A stretch of 64,000 bases of DNA from Pholiota molesta (lineage: Eukaryota > Basidiomycota > Agaricomycetes > Agaricales > Strophariaceae), in the NCBI GenBank assembly GCA_014925825.1, contig JACGCK010000005.1:434001-498000 (forward strand), written 5' to 3'. Position 1 is the first letter of the stretch. Every line of letters begins with the position of its first letter. The notes below the pieces were generated by a model. The model had not been told where the DNA came from and did not search any database. It saw nothing but the letters and a program-made list of their open reading frames with translations. This document shows, in pieces, positions 1 through 12,463 of the stretch. The translations under genes and the position numbers were made by a program.

Positions 1-2140
1 TAGTAGCCATGTCCTTGATTGGCATAGCCGCCTGAAGGCCAATAAGAGGCGTCTAAGATAATATTTAGTACCACTTCTTTCTTGATAATATGCAAGACCC
101 ACCTGGAATATACAACCTAATCCAATAGCTGCAATGAGAGGGTATACGATCTTTTCAGCCCTAAAAATGCAGTCAATCACAACACAAAATGTCAATAGGC
201 TAGACATACGCGATTGAATGTGCATCAAGCCTGGTCATCAATCCCATTCCAACAGTGAAGATGGCGAAGGCAATCCATAACACAGGTCGATATTTTCCTG
301 TTCGAGAAACAACAACACCGGATATGGCCGATACAGCTGCGCAACCGAGAGAAAAAGGAAGCATCCTAAGGGAGTGGGATGAACGTTACGAAGGTACGAT
401 GGCGCGAAGACGAAAAGTGGGCTCACTCGACTCCAGATCTCGTCGCCGAGGCGCCCAATACTTGGAAATACAGCGGTAGATAAAAGGCACCAGAGAAGAA
501 GGCTAGAGCATGTAGGAAAGTAACAATCAACAGAATTGCAGTTGTGCGTGTCTGATGTCGTGTTAGATCGCATATCTTTGAATAACAAAGGATACATACA
601 TGGAACAGTCGTGGAGGAACGATGGGTGATCGCTTCGTGTATGCCTCATTAATCCCACCGGCGAGCAAGATAACAAACCCAACAACAAGGAATGCAATCG
701 TTTCTGCAGAAGACCCTACAGCAGGCCATGAGTTTCGATTGGCGCAGTACTAATAACATAGACTTACAACTTGTCTCGCTCTCATTGAAGCCAATCAAAA
801 CGAGAACAACACCGGCAACGATCAATCCTAAGCCAAGGAAATCAAATTCTTGAGTATGTTGTTTGAGAGTTCTGCCTTGATGCGGGTTGAGGTTCAAGAA
901 GAAGAAGAGCAGGCCAGCAGCAACGCCGCCAGTAGGTCTAAACCAAATCTGGTAAGTGACTTGCATGGTAGGAATAATGTTATTAGTTACAAATTGATGA
1001 AGAAACACCTGTATGATATGATTAGAAAATCCTGAATGCAAAGAAACAATATCGGGCTTACCATCTCCACGTAACATGATCGGTGAAAACCTGAATTCAA
1101 ATTAATGACAGAGCACGGAAAAGAATTGTCCCGGACGTACTCCTCCCAGAAGGGGTCCAACGACACTAGCAATGCCCCAGGTAGCACCAAGAAGACCGCC
1201 ATATTTACCGCGACTATATCATCATCCATTGAGTTGAAGACGCTATGAAATAGAAAAAATCCTTACTCTTGTAGAGGGACAATATCACTAATGGTAATAT
1301 TGACGAGTTGCATGATACCACCACCTCCAATTCCCTGGACTGCTCTTGACACCACTAACCAAGTCTGGAAAGTATAGTCACATCAGCATTACGGCTGCAG
1401 ATCAGTCAATAAACGTGCAAAGAACTTACGATACTCTGAGCTGCGCCGCATAGCGCCGATCCATCTATTTTCGGAGTATGGACGATGAACACTGATAACT
1501 AATCTCCAAATCTTTATCACAAAAAACGCACCAGAAAAATCAGGATGGAGGCGTAGAGAATGGGTTTCTGCCAATGAGGTCGGAAAGTTTCCCATAAAGT
1601 GGCGAAAGACTGGCAAAAAGAAGTTTAGAAACATCGTAAGGAAGTTGAAGAGTCGCGAATGATTTTCGACGCGTCAATGACTTACCTAGCAGCAGCCAAA
1701 AGATAGGCACTACATATAGGAATAACGTAGAGATTAATGAGGTTCTAAAGAAATGAGTGAATTACACGTACGTGCCGACCCAGCTGTACTGTTTCCCGCC
1801 TCCTAGTTCAGCGACAATAGTGGGTAGTGCTGTCGCAACGATTGTCTGTCCAACCAGGTTAGCGAACAGCCTCAGATATTAAATGAATAGGAAAGCGAAC
1901 CTGATCTATAGCAGCTAAGAAAACCGTGCACATAAGCCCTGCAAACACCTATAACAAAGAATTTAATTTCCAATCTAGGACTGGTGAGGGTTGTTGGCGC
2001 ACTATTGTCAAGTTATTCTTCGGTAGTAGATGTTGTTCGTTCTCCTTCCACGAGGCGCCAGGGGGCGCTTTTTTCTTGCCTTCGGGGGCGCCATTGGATT
2101 CGACGACCGGGTCGGGCTCTTGCTTTTCGTTGATGGACAT
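1..2140 (-). CDS. MFS transporter, DHA2-like (partial, 3' end outside window)
   Basis: A multi-exon gene that starts at 2140 and runs off the left edge. Spliced minus-strand frames give a drug:H+ antiporter-type major facilitator, probably a plasma-membrane or vacuolar exporter of small molecules. A charged N-tail ([15 protein letters not shown]) is followed by TM1 with [16 protein letters not shown], the loop motif [25 protein letters not shown], the antiporter-type segment [29 protein letters not shown], and late helices ending in [15 protein letters not shown]. Introns such as 53-102 and 161-209 have GT-AG ends. One base is missing at 1562-1567 inside the loop 2-3 motif (see findings). The family call is firm, but the substrate cannot be told. 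The remaining C-terminus lies outside the window. Confidence 0.88.
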
Positions 2141-3183
2141 TATTGAAAATCGTAGCCCGAGACAGGGGATTGATTGATGCCAAAGACAACGAACGGGATG
2201 GAAGCGGAATCGTCCATGCTCTCACCGGGGCTGACTTAAGTAGGCGCACTGAGGGTAGACAAGGTCCGTAGCCGTATTTTTTCGGTAACACCCCGAAACT
2301 GCATGGCGCTGCTTGACCTCATTCCGGCAAAGATGCCGCGGTCGTTCCTGAGTCATCACCCTTTCCATATCAATTGATAAGCTCGAAATTTAAGGATGAC
2401 TTGACGATATCGACTCTGATACGTATCGCGTAGCAAGGACCATCTCAAGAGAAAGCAGTCTCTACATACTTATTCAGAGAAAGCACGCTTGAATTTTGTA
2501 GTATTCGAACCCCGCCAGCTGCCGACGGACGTTGGTGGCGACGCTGTCCTGATGATCACACGAATAATTATAAACACGGGAGAGAAAGCATAAGGTTATT
2601 CTCTAACCGATTGACGCAGAGAGATTACATATATGAATACCTCGCCGAGTTCCCGTGTTATATGCTTAGTGTATCGTCTATAGGACTAATGCGAGCTTGT
2701 CCAAGGGATAGCCTACACATTGCACACCTTGTTAACCTATAATGAAACCTAGTACATGTAGGCTGCCACACAACGACTAAAACGAGCAGAGGCTCGAAAT
2801 GGACGCGATTGGTGACGGTTCGGCAAGACCGCGAAAACATCGGCAAGACACCGTCGACAAGGGGAAAAGTGGACACTGCAGCTGTCCTAGGACTCCCTGG
2901 CGCAACACATTGGCTTGAGAAAAATTTTGATCATTTGGAATGCCATCATTTTATTTCCTCGGGATGTGGGTCCTCAGTAGAATAAGGACGCGGAAGTCGG
3001 AATGATTTGCAAAGAGCAGTGCGACGAGTTGCAGACAGGCGGCGAGGAGGAGCGAGAGTGAGTGGGGCGGAGCCGTGGGTCAATTTCGGGAATCGCCATT
3101 GGGCCAAACCTTATCTAATATCTGACTCAAGATTTTCTTTATTTCTTCAAGTCCTCTCTCTTAGACTTTCCACATCTTTCACC
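2141..3183. other. intergenic region, divergent promoter of MFS and Ran genes
   Basis: About 1 kb without a supportable gene between two divergent start codons. Short open frames here lack introns, recognisable motifs and family features. The region near 3150-3183 is pyrimidine-rich (CT-rich), as is usual just upstream of fungal start codons. A CGG-N8-CCG inverted repeat sits at 2325-2338. Confidence 0.6.
2325..2338. promoter_or_regulatory. CGG-N8-CCG inverted repeat upstream of the MFS gene
   Basis: Perfect arms CGGCA/TGCCG separated by AAGA, about 185 bp upstream of the transporter start. Fungal Zn2Cys6 activators bind inverted CGG triplets, and drug-efflux transporters are frequent targets. 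That this site is used is inference only. Confidence 0.3.
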
Positions 3184-4330
3184 ATGGCTGAGCAAACCGT
3201 GATCCCTACATTTAAGCTCGTTCTCGGTACGTCGCTCTCTCTGTCCTGTCCTCAATCCCATCTCACGCGATCCTGCCTGTTTCTCTTTGATCGATGTTCG
3301 ATGTTCCCTTCAACCAAATCACCATCTCGCTTCGCAATCGATCCTCATCCACTCAAATCTCTGCCATCCCGATGTGTGGAGTGCAGTGGGCGATGGAGGA
3401 ACTGGCAAAACCACTTTCGTCAAGGTATGTTCATATCCTGCCTTTGCCCTGGTTGCAAGATCGTGTGCTGATCTTCCACCCAGCGCCACTTGACTGGTGA
3501 ATTCGAGAAGAAGTACATCGGTACGCGATACTCCCCCTCAATCGCTTCTAAAGTCGCGTTTGGTCGACTTCGACGCGCTATGACTCTTTCTGGCCACTCC
3601 TGACATTCTTTTCTCCCTCAGCCACTCTCGGTGTTGAGGTTCACCCTCTTCAGTTCACCACCAACTTTGGAACCATTTGCTTCAACGTCTGGGACACCGC
3701 TGGACAGGAGAAGTTCGGAGGTCTGCGAGATGGGTACTACATCCAGGGCCAATGCGGGATCATCATGTTCGACGTCACCTCCCGTATCACCTACAAAAAC
3801 GTTCCCAACTGGCATCGTGACCTCGAGCGCGTTTGCGAGAACATCCCCATTGTGCTCTGCGGAAACAAAGTCGATATCAAGGTCTAGGAAACATTTTTCG
3901 CATATTCCATCTTCCGATTCTGACAGATCTCTAACAATCAGGAGCGCAAAGTGAAGACTGGTGCTGTTACCTTCCACAGGAAGAAGAACCTGCAATACTT
4001 CGAGATCTCGGCTAAATCAAACTACAACTTCGAGAAGCCCTTCCTGTGGCTGGCAAGGAAGCTCGTTGGGTTTGTATTCTATTCATATGTTATCAACCGC
4101 ATGCACTGATCGTTATCGTTCTTTCAGAAACCCAACTCTGGAGTTCGTTGCCGCACCTGCTCTGGCTCCCGCTGAGGTCGCTGTCGATGCTGCCCTGATG
4201 GAGCAGTATGCCCAAGAGTTGCAGCGGGTACGTGAATCTCCTGCCATCTTCGTCCGATTACTGACCACATTCCCCCTTTGTTGTACAGGCGGAGGCTGTT
4301 CCTCTCCCTGAGGATGACGAAGATCTTTAG
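3184..4330 (+). CDS. Ran small GTPase (Gsp1/Spi1 ortholog)
   Basis: A seven-exon gene (3184-3226, 3387-3424, 3484-3520, 3622-3881, 3942-4069, 4128-4227, 4289-4330) encoding 215 residues, the normal size for Ran. Ran drives nuclear import and export and spindle assembly by cycling between GTP and GDP across the nuclear envelope. Visible motifs are P-loop GDGGTGKT, switch I region with [10 protein letters not shown], switch [19 protein letters not shown], base-recognition NKVD and [13 protein letters not shown], and the acidic Ran tail ending PLPEDDEDL. All splice sites are GT-AG and all phases agree, so the model is secure. The start codon has an ACC context. The nearest downstream gene is convergent. 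Confidence 0.98.
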
Positions 4331-4976
4331 ATCGATATCCCTAGCATTGATCCTCGTTTCCTCTTTGTTTTCCTTTCTTTGTGACAACATCGTGTCTGAA
4401 CTATCTCAAGGCTCTCAGACGTATACAATATCAATCACATTTTGCACCTTGTTCTTCATAATCATTGGCTGTCGCTGTCCCTCGATTCCGTGTCATGTTG
4501 TAATACGCTCCGGAAGAGGACCCTTCGTGGTCCTACCATTTCTCTCATTTTTCTTCTGTGCCTAGATGCAATACATGAATACGAATTGTTCGAATGGATG
4601 AATATGCATCGTGGCAGATGGCTTGATTATCAATACCTGCTTGATCGACGTATCGAAAAGTTAAATGTAATCTGTTTGATCCCTTGTTTCCTATTGGGAC
4701 AAATTCCTGTCAGAAATTTCCAAGAAACAAGAAACAGCGCAAATCAAGAATCGAGCGAGGCTACAGAATTTGACCTGACCGAAAACAGAATGTGTAGAAT
4801 TATCCAGAGTTCTAGAACAGTAATACTAATAGCGTGTACTATGAATGGCGCAAGATAGGGACACATATATGCAGTAAACATAAATCGCAAGATTAGCAAT
4901 ATAGATATGTAGAGATGTTAGTTTCCTTGTCTACATAGAGCTTCTGCATAGCAGAAATAAACCATCCATGTCCAAG
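4331..4976. other. intergenic, convergent 3' ends of Ran and M28 peptidase genes
   Basis: A 646-bp AT-rich stretch between two stop codons, expected to hold two 3' UTRs. I see no gene or RNA. Confidence 0.7.
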
Positions 4977-7900
4977 TTATATGACAGTCACACCCCCAAC
5001 GCAGCCCAGTAGCAGCGCGTCGACCTTCCCATCCGTCTTCTTTTCCAACCAAGCGTCCAAGAGCTCAAAAAGCTGCATAGCAAGCCCGCCCTGCGCTTTC
5101 ACGGCCTTCTTCGCTGGCCATATGCCCTTCTCTTGGAGGCCGATAAAGTTGACTGGTATCCCTGTGTCCTCTTTGGAAGCACCCTCGGGTACTTTGATTA
5201 CCATGTCAAAAGAGTATGTGTCATGGCCGTAGAAGGAGGCCTCCTTGATGTGATGGCGGACATGCTCATCGGGAGGGTTATCGTCCAGGGACCACTTCAA
5301 TACATGAGCGTCGAAAGCAATGACTGTCCATATAAGGCCCGGATGCGATACAGTAAGAGTGATGTTTCTCGTTCCAGGAAGTACGCTTTCCGTGTGCTCC
5401 GTGACTTTGACTTCAAACACCTGAACACTGGTCCAAGGAGAGGTATATCCAGACGCAACTGCGAGAGGTACTTTATATGATGTCAAGAACTTGAGAGAGA
5501 ACAAAAAATTAAATAAAGATGACAAGCTTGTATAAAGGTGGTATAGAACGTACTGCAGAGAATGGATATAACGAATCCCAATCGCTGTTGTAATCGTCCA
5601 TGGTGACGAGGACAGGGTCAACTGAGGTCGTTCCGAATTCTTGGACGATATCCTGCACGAGGTGCTCGAAGCCAGGTGCCCCATCTGCGGCAGCGATATG
5701 AAGATGATGTTCTTGCGTCGTAATCTACGTACAATAAATTTGTGAATATGAACATAAACGAGCTCACTCACATTCTCTGTATGCAAAATAAATAGCCGCT
5801 TTTGGTGCATTTCATCAAATGGTTCCAGCGTAGCAAAGAAAGCGATGACTACAGTCATGATAATGCTCAGGAAAACAATCCCTCTAAGCAGCACACGTCG
5901 CCCAAATCTGTGGGTAAACGGCACTGTAAGAGGGAAGGACAGTCCACCGAGCGACGCGATGATTGTTGCTACAATGTTGTCTGCTGGGGCTTCCCCACCA
6001 ATGCGGCCGGTCTATTTATCAGAATAAAAACATCAGCGCTAGTGTTAGTGGACAAATGGAATATCATTTACAAGCGGTACAAAAACTTCCACGACACCGA
6101 GCAGTAAAAGTGTTCCAGTCAGGGACGGCAGAATCGACCCAAGTCCATATGTCCACAATGACATTCGACTATTGGAACCCACAAACAACGGATTGAGTGC
6201 AAGAGCGACGAACAGAGGTAGAGCAGCCAGGAAGAAAATGGCCGCCGAACCAATGTTCACCAATTGGATGGCAATGGCCAAGAAACTCTCGATCAGGAGA
6301 AGAGCGGTGAAGACGGATTGCTCGTGTACTTCGCCAACAAGATACTGAGAAATCATGACACCTGGAGGGTGAATCAGATGATTGTGTTTTATCATTGCAA
6401 AAGGAACAATCTTACCGAGAAGAGCAGCTGGTCCATATAGTCCAATGGGTGCCATAGGGTCCTTGAACCAACTCATGCCTCTATTCAAGATATGTCTCAT
6501 GATGAAAGCGACAGTATTCGGAACGAGCAGGGTACCGACCATACCGGCAATGACAGCCACAGTGCCTTTGCCTTGTTCTCTCCAAAATCCATGCCCGTTC
6601 TTGAGAGCGGGGGCAGGGTCGACGAAGGTGGTGCTGATTAGTATGAAGGAGAGGGCAAAGAGGGCCGTATAAAGGACTTTGGCGGTAGTGAACGAGTACA
6701 TGAAGAAGGTTGGACCAACATGAGCGAAAAATACAGTCGTGGGACGAGAATAGCCTTCAGTTAGCTTGCAAGAGGAGATTTTATGGACGAAAGGTATCGC
6801 AGAAGGGCAAGGGTGTTTTCGGCCATATGCTTTCCGTGTGCTGTGAGATTGTTGAAATATTGGGGGCGGGGAAAGTCGACATACCTGTGCAGTACCTGGC
6901 TGAATGTTCTCGACAAGATCCTATGACAATATAATATAAATTGGAAGCACCCAAGTCTTGAAATGGGCCGAGACTTACTTTTCGCATATGGTAAAGATAG
7001 CTATTTCCGACAATTGCCATCTACGAAAGTTCATCGTCAGCTAGGTTATTAGAATGAGAGATATATACATACATCGAGACCAGTAACATTGAGGTATTGT
7101 TCAAACTGACGGAAATCAGTACTACATACAGTGTGAGCAAATCTTATGATACAAAACATAAGGTAGACATACTCTGAGAGGATGATGCCGGAGCTGAAAA
7201 TATCATTAGCAAATATTGTCCCGTAAGGCCTAATGCACTATGTCAGCGAAGTTTAAGCTCAGATAATGATAGACAATAACCTTGGGACATGAGAATAAGC
7301 TTCAATCATTTGTTCTGAGGTTGCTTGAAATAGGATTTCCCGGCCAGTTGTACCAGCAGCTAAGAATAATAGCTATCAGAATTATTGTCTCTCTTCAAGG
7401 CGGTAAAAAAATTACCTTCGAGATTGACTACAGCGCGAACCCTTTGGAAAGGTTCAGTAATATATCAGATAGAAATAAGGTTAAGGACTACGTTTTCGCA
7501 ATAGGATGCTGTGTTGAGAATAAGTGCGACCCATCTTGCAAGGATTCTTCGGCATGATTGAACACTGGATCCAAGTTAGTTGGCTCGCTTCTATAAAGTG
7601 GAGCGCAGTCCTTACAGAAGATGATGGCATGTTTGGGAGACCAATCAGGGGTCTCCACCAGCACACGCATGCAATCCAACATAACACCGACAGGCAGGGC
7701 ATCGTCAGCAGCACCAGGACTGGGAAGTGTACTATCGAGATGGGCGTTGACGAGCACTGCATGTTCTTTGCCTTCAGGGGTGCCGTCCGAAATGCGCACA
7801 ACGATGTTGCTCAAGTTGACATAGGTCTTGTATAAACGTTTTCCCATCATGTCGAAGCTTGCCCAGACGTTAGTCCAGGATTACAGAGTAGGGATATACA

Positions 7901-8371
7901 TACCGATGGTTCCCACTGCCTTCCTGTCGCCAAACCTCGCATTCTAGCTTCCTTCCAGTCTTGTTACAATCCTTTCGCAGTTTCGCTGAACTTGTTCTGC
8001 AGCCGCAGTCATCCACTTGTCTGCCAAGGAATGTTCATACGTTCCAACAGTCCGGTATCCAATGCCTTCAGAAAGATGTTTGGCAACTTCGAGAATGCGC
8101 TCTTCCGAAATTGAGGGAGCTTGGTTATGGGATCCGTACTATTTTCAGATTTGACTTGGTGTAACTGTAAAAAGGTTACAATGTGGGCTCACAGTGCAGA
8201 TAGAGGTTCAGGCATCTCTGAATTGAACCTGAGTTAGAAATGACCTAAATCACATAACACATTCCGAGACGTACTGAAATGCTGATTATATGCCAACCAA
8301 GGACCAGCAATAAGGACGGGCGCTAGAGCTATTAGAGAACGCCATGGTCCCCAACGGGTGCCAGAAGGCAT
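4977..8371 (-). CDS. M28-family ER/vacuolar membrane metallopeptidase (ERMP1/Pff1-like)
   Basis: A large multi-exon minus-strand gene starting MPSGTRWGPWRS with a hydrophobic N-terminal anchor. The luminal peptidase domain follows: VNAHLDSTLPSPGAADDAL carries the metal-binding His and Asp residues, and FLFNHAEESLQDGSHLF carries the catalytic and metal Glu pair. After AAGTTGREILFQATSEQ and DFRQFEQYLNVTGLDMAI comes a multi-helix membrane part (YSFTTAKVLYTALFALSF, MRHILNRGMSW) and a C-terminal beta-rich luminal domain. This is the layout of animal ERMP1 and yeast Pff1, zinc exopeptidases of the ER or vacuole membrane. Two single-base deletions (7941-7957 and 6761-6772) interrupt an otherwise well preserved frame and are probably assembly errors. 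The family is firm, but the substrate is unknown. Confidence 0.9.
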
Positions 8372-9026
8372 CTTAGGGGAAATAATCACGAGACGCGTTC
8401 AAGTAGGTGGAATAAAAACCACCAGCTCAGGCGAATATAGCAAAGCAAAGGGATTCCAATGAATTGACTCGTCAGCGCGCAGAAGAGTCCTAGTTAGGCC
8501 TGATATTTGGTTCCTTCGCCCAACGTTCAGGTCCTTTTTAGTGATATCGACGTTCAATAGAAGCTAGTGCCAACTGGGCTCTGAGTCTCTGAGTGCTCAC
8601 TGCTCAGTGAAGAAGGAAGTAGAAAAGCAGCGAGCACTGTGACGCTGCGTGTATAAGACGCGTACATGATACTTACGTAACGCGTCGCGTTTTCCCCCCT
8701 CAATGGAATGTTAATTGCGCCGGGTGAGTCCATGGCAAGTGCACGTCCTCGCTCTTAGCTGAAATAAAAAAAATTCAGGCTTACAGCCAACTTACAGCAA
8801 TGCTAAAGTTGTAACGAAAAATAGACCAACTATGCCATGGTTTAATTGACTTCAAAAGATATGATTACTACAATGACCATCGGTTTTTTTTTTGGTTATA
8901 AGTTCCAGCAGCAAGACTCCAATTCGGCAAGTTCATTAGAGATATCATACATGAGCCTCCGTTGTTCCAATATTCAGATAATCTTCTGATTCCAAAACTT
9001 GTCCAAGACTAAAGATTTCAGGTTAT
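8372..9026. other. intergenic, promoter of M28 peptidase and 3' flank of next gene
   Basis: About 650 bp with no supportable gene. It contains an A/T-rich part with a run of T at about 8886-8894. I see no structured RNA. Confidence 0.6.
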
Positions 9027-11185
9027 TTAAGTATGTTCAGACTTTTCCAGCCTTCCAGGTTCGCTGCCAAATGCAATATGGAGCAGAAAAATCTGCAACT
9101 CGCTGAGTTTGACCTTTCCAAGATTTATCATCAACTCGTTGCGTTCTTGAGCACGCAGTTGACGAAAGGCTTCAAAATCGTCGTCTGTACGAATACCAAC
9201 ATGGACAAGGGCAGGAAGGAGCTCGCCAATGCCATAGGTGTGTAAATAGGCGCGCATTTTCATGGAGGAGCCGGTGATGTTGATCGGTGGGTGAATTTTG
9301 CAAGGGACTTGCTCAATTCTGGTTCTGAGTCCTTTGAGGGCGTACGGAGAAGTGAAATGAAAATCTGTAGGTGCCATATTCGACATCATAGTGCTTTCGG
9401 GCCCAAAATCAATCCTAGGCGCATTTTGTTCTTCCTGATGTATAAATTAGTTGAAATATCCATTCGAATAAGTGAAGCTGACATACGAAGACTGCATGAA
9501 TGCTTCTTGCTTCTCCTCTACAGTATACTGAGGAGATGGGAAATCAATGTCCAGTCGGTAATAGTCGAGATAGAGTCTGATCGGCCAGTAGTTAATATAT
9601 CTTTTGAAATAGAGCAAGCGCTCTGTCGCGATCTGAAAAAAAGAGATTAAGTGTCATGAGATTGCTAATTGTGTTGGCAACTTACACGACGAATAGTACC
9701 CCGAAGATGGTCAATTTTGGGTTCAAAAATGGAGAAAAAATCACGGGAGTAACAGTCCATTGTGCCCTAGAAAGGATAAGTGAGGATCATACCAATTATC
9801 GGTATACAGCGAATCCATTACCAAAAGATCATTAAAGGCATCAATATTTTGCTCCAACTTCATACTATGTCGAAGTTGACTTGTGAAATTGGTGTCATTT
9901 TCTCGCAGCATTGCTTGTTCCGTATCATACCCTGGACATTGAATATATGAGTTTCCATCCACAGAGTCGTTCCGTGAGGATTAATCGAATGTTGCTTGAG
10001 TAATTTCATAATCTTGAACTTTGCCAATGCAGTAAAGCGATGTGCAGGGAGGCGGTTGAAAAACTCCATACGAGTAGCATCATCAAAGCTGAGTAGGACT
10101 GCGAGGTGTTGATCAAAGAAAACACCGTATGAAGCCAAGATTTTTTGCAGAGACGTGTCATTGAGAAAGCAACTCAGATCAGTATTAAGGAAAGATTCAA
10201 TTTCAGCAGGGAGGCCACATAAGCAGCAAGCAGCAGTCACCACACCCGAATCTTGAATGTTTGTCCAATGAGGTCTTGTATAAGTATTCCGACTTGGTGA
10301 ATGGGAAGATACTGCCGGCGGAGTGGGGGATTCACGTCCTTCAGTAGTGTCCCATCTTTGTGATGAGAGAGACTTCCCAGTTGAGTCAGAGGTTGGCACT
10401 TGTGAATGCGCATGGTAGTATGTCGGAACGGTTTTTTTGGCAGGAGATGAACCTTGATCTATAGTTAAGTCAAGAAAGAAAATAGCTTTGTCGACTCTTT
10501 TATGATCCCGCGGGCTTGCCGAGGGCCGAGGTTCAGTGACGAAACAATTGTAGGAACATGGAACACACAGAAAACTTACTGCTTCGATTTAACTGCATAG
10601 CCTTCGACTGGGCTGGTCTCCCTTGATGAATCTATTATGATTATTTCAGACTCTGGTTGAGGAGACCGGGCTACTAGGGTCCGGGTTTTAAGGTTTTTCA
10701 TATACAAATTGAAGTAAGACTTTATTGGCCATTGTTCCTCGTAACGCACAAGTGCTGGTTCGACGAGAAGGATCTGAAACAGAGGAGAGTATAATGCAAA
10801 TTAAATAATGAAGTCATACGAATTGTATCATGCCAGTACCTTTTTCATGAAACGGTCCCATTTCTGTTTGCTCTGCTGGTCCATCATCTTCGTCACATCG
10901 AGGTACCTTTGCCATATGTTCGGACATGGCACTAGTTATTATTTCCATTAGTCACTACTTAGTACTGGCACTCAATTTATTTTACAAAGAGAAACTTGCC
11001 TTGAACACATTGAATTTTTCTATACTTTCGTGTGTCCTCTTCATCCAGGCATGCAATTCATAGGTAGTTGAGAAATGAATGCCAGGGTCTGAGATAGACA
11101 TATTGGGGGAGGAAAGATGTAAGTGCAGAACAGTATTGCGAAACATCAACCTTATAGGAGAAATGCCTAACTTGATAGATGTCAC
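9027..11185 (-). CDS. uncharacterised protein with duplicated WPI + SAM-like modules
   Basis: I do not recognise this gene from any named family. Spliced frames show two copies of the same layout. Copy 1 has EPALVRYEEQWPIKSYFNLY, a linker with CCLCG, then a helical SAM-like block beginning LQKILASYGVFFDQHLAVLL. Copy 2 has RYINYWPIRLYLDYYRL, then MRAYLHTYGIGELLPALV with a similar helical block ending LQIFLLHIAF. SAM-like folds usually mediate protein or RNA contacts. The first exon (from MTSIKLGISP at 11185) and the junctions near 10.57 and 11.0 kb do not join in phase by simple GT-AG splicing. The model there is therefore uncertain and may contain further missing bases. The gene lies 73 bp downstream of FRG1 on the same strand. 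Confidence 0.6.
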
Positions 11186-11258
11186 TTAACCTTTCACTCG
11201 CATCGCATAAATAATGTAATTCGAAGTTTCTTATGCTACATACAAAATTAAAGCCAAT

Positions 11259-12275
11259 TTAGCAAAATCGATCACTGAAAAAGGATTGAGAAAGATGAAT
11301 GATAGTGTACAGTAGGGGTAAGTACTCACCTTTTCAGTTTCGCCCGTCGATCAAGCATGGCTTCGGCTAAACGACCTTCCTTACGAGCACGTTTGAGCTG
11401 AAAGAAAGGGTGGAAATAAGTTTTTAAAAGGGATATGCTCAAAAGTGCAACTTACTTCTTTTTTGTCTTCCGCAGAAACGATGGAACGACCAGCACCCCA
11501 TGCTTGATGAATACGACTGAGATAGTCAATATATCAGACAAAGCAACAATACCAAAACATAATGAACACACTTTGTACTTGACTCATCAATTACTGGCGG
11601 TGCTGTTAACCCTTCTTTTCTCTTCTTTTCTTCCTCATGGGCCTCTTTTTTGTACTTGTGTTGGATCTTGACCCAAAATCGTTCCGCGAATCCAACCTCA
11701 TCACTGTCACCTCTTAGTTGTAATGATCCACCAGCAGCTTCATCGACTCCCAGATATTTTTCATAGACGTTCATAAAGGCTACCATGCCATCCGGAAGAA
11801 CGACCGGTGTCCACTCTTCCTGCGGACCTCGTGCATCCCGGTCCGCGGAGACCAGGCCGTGCGCATCACAAGATAGGAATTTCCCCTCCCCAGTTCCAGT
11901 CCGGAGATTTATGGTGCTCGCACCAGCTATTCGGGTAATTACCCAGACCTGAGATACATCTGTGGGCGTGCGGTCAAGGACATTGATCGCGTCGCCATCT
12001 TCTGTTTTGTCCTTGTCGAGAGACGATAAAGTAAGACGGTTCGTTGTTGAATTATAGTTGATAGACAGTGGAGAGGGATCAGAGGGGTGTACAATAAAAG
12101 TAGGACCACGCAATTCATTGACACTCTCGGGGAGCACCCATGTTTCTGGATCCTTCTCATCTGCTTTCCGTTTGCTGCTCCTCCCTACTGCGTCCTCCCC
12201 ATCCTCTCTTTTTCTTTTCTTCTTGGTTTTTTCGCCTTTGAATTTGAGCTTGGTAGGACGAATTTTGTCAGACAT
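11259..12275 (-). CDS. FRG1-like protein (actin-binding/RNA-associated, beta-trefoil)
   Basis: The start MSDKIRPTKLKFKGEK is followed by a basic, nuclear-localisation-like stretch (KKKRKR, SSKRKADEK). A FSCN-like beta-trefoil core follows, with GKFLSCDAHGLVSADRDARG and FMNVYEKYLGVDEAAGG. The C-terminal helix ends RRAKLKSDRFC after a last short exon whose stop is at 11259. The conserved ending, from LKRARKEGRLAEAMLDRRAK onward, is the hallmark of FRG1, a nucleolar/Cajal-body protein linked to pre-mRNA processing and F-actin bundling in animals. Length and domain order match the family. The gene is divergent from RPL26, with only 188 bp between start codons. Confidence 0.92.
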
Positions 12276-12463
12276 TCTGGATGGAGGGGATAGAAAGTAA
12301 GATAAAGCCGCAGCGGTGGAAGAGAGTGATGAGTCGACCAGGAGTCTGGGGAAAGGGTGTCACATGACAGGTCGTAATTGACCGTGGGAAGTACCTCCGC
12401 AAACGGAATCACCAATCGTCCTCCCTCACTGGCCTCGCCGACCTCAAGACACCCCCCGACAAA

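Noticed and set aside
4977..8371. M28 peptidase as a pseudogene
   Set aside because: Only two single-base gaps, catalytic residues intact, and the same type of gap in many unrelated essential genes.
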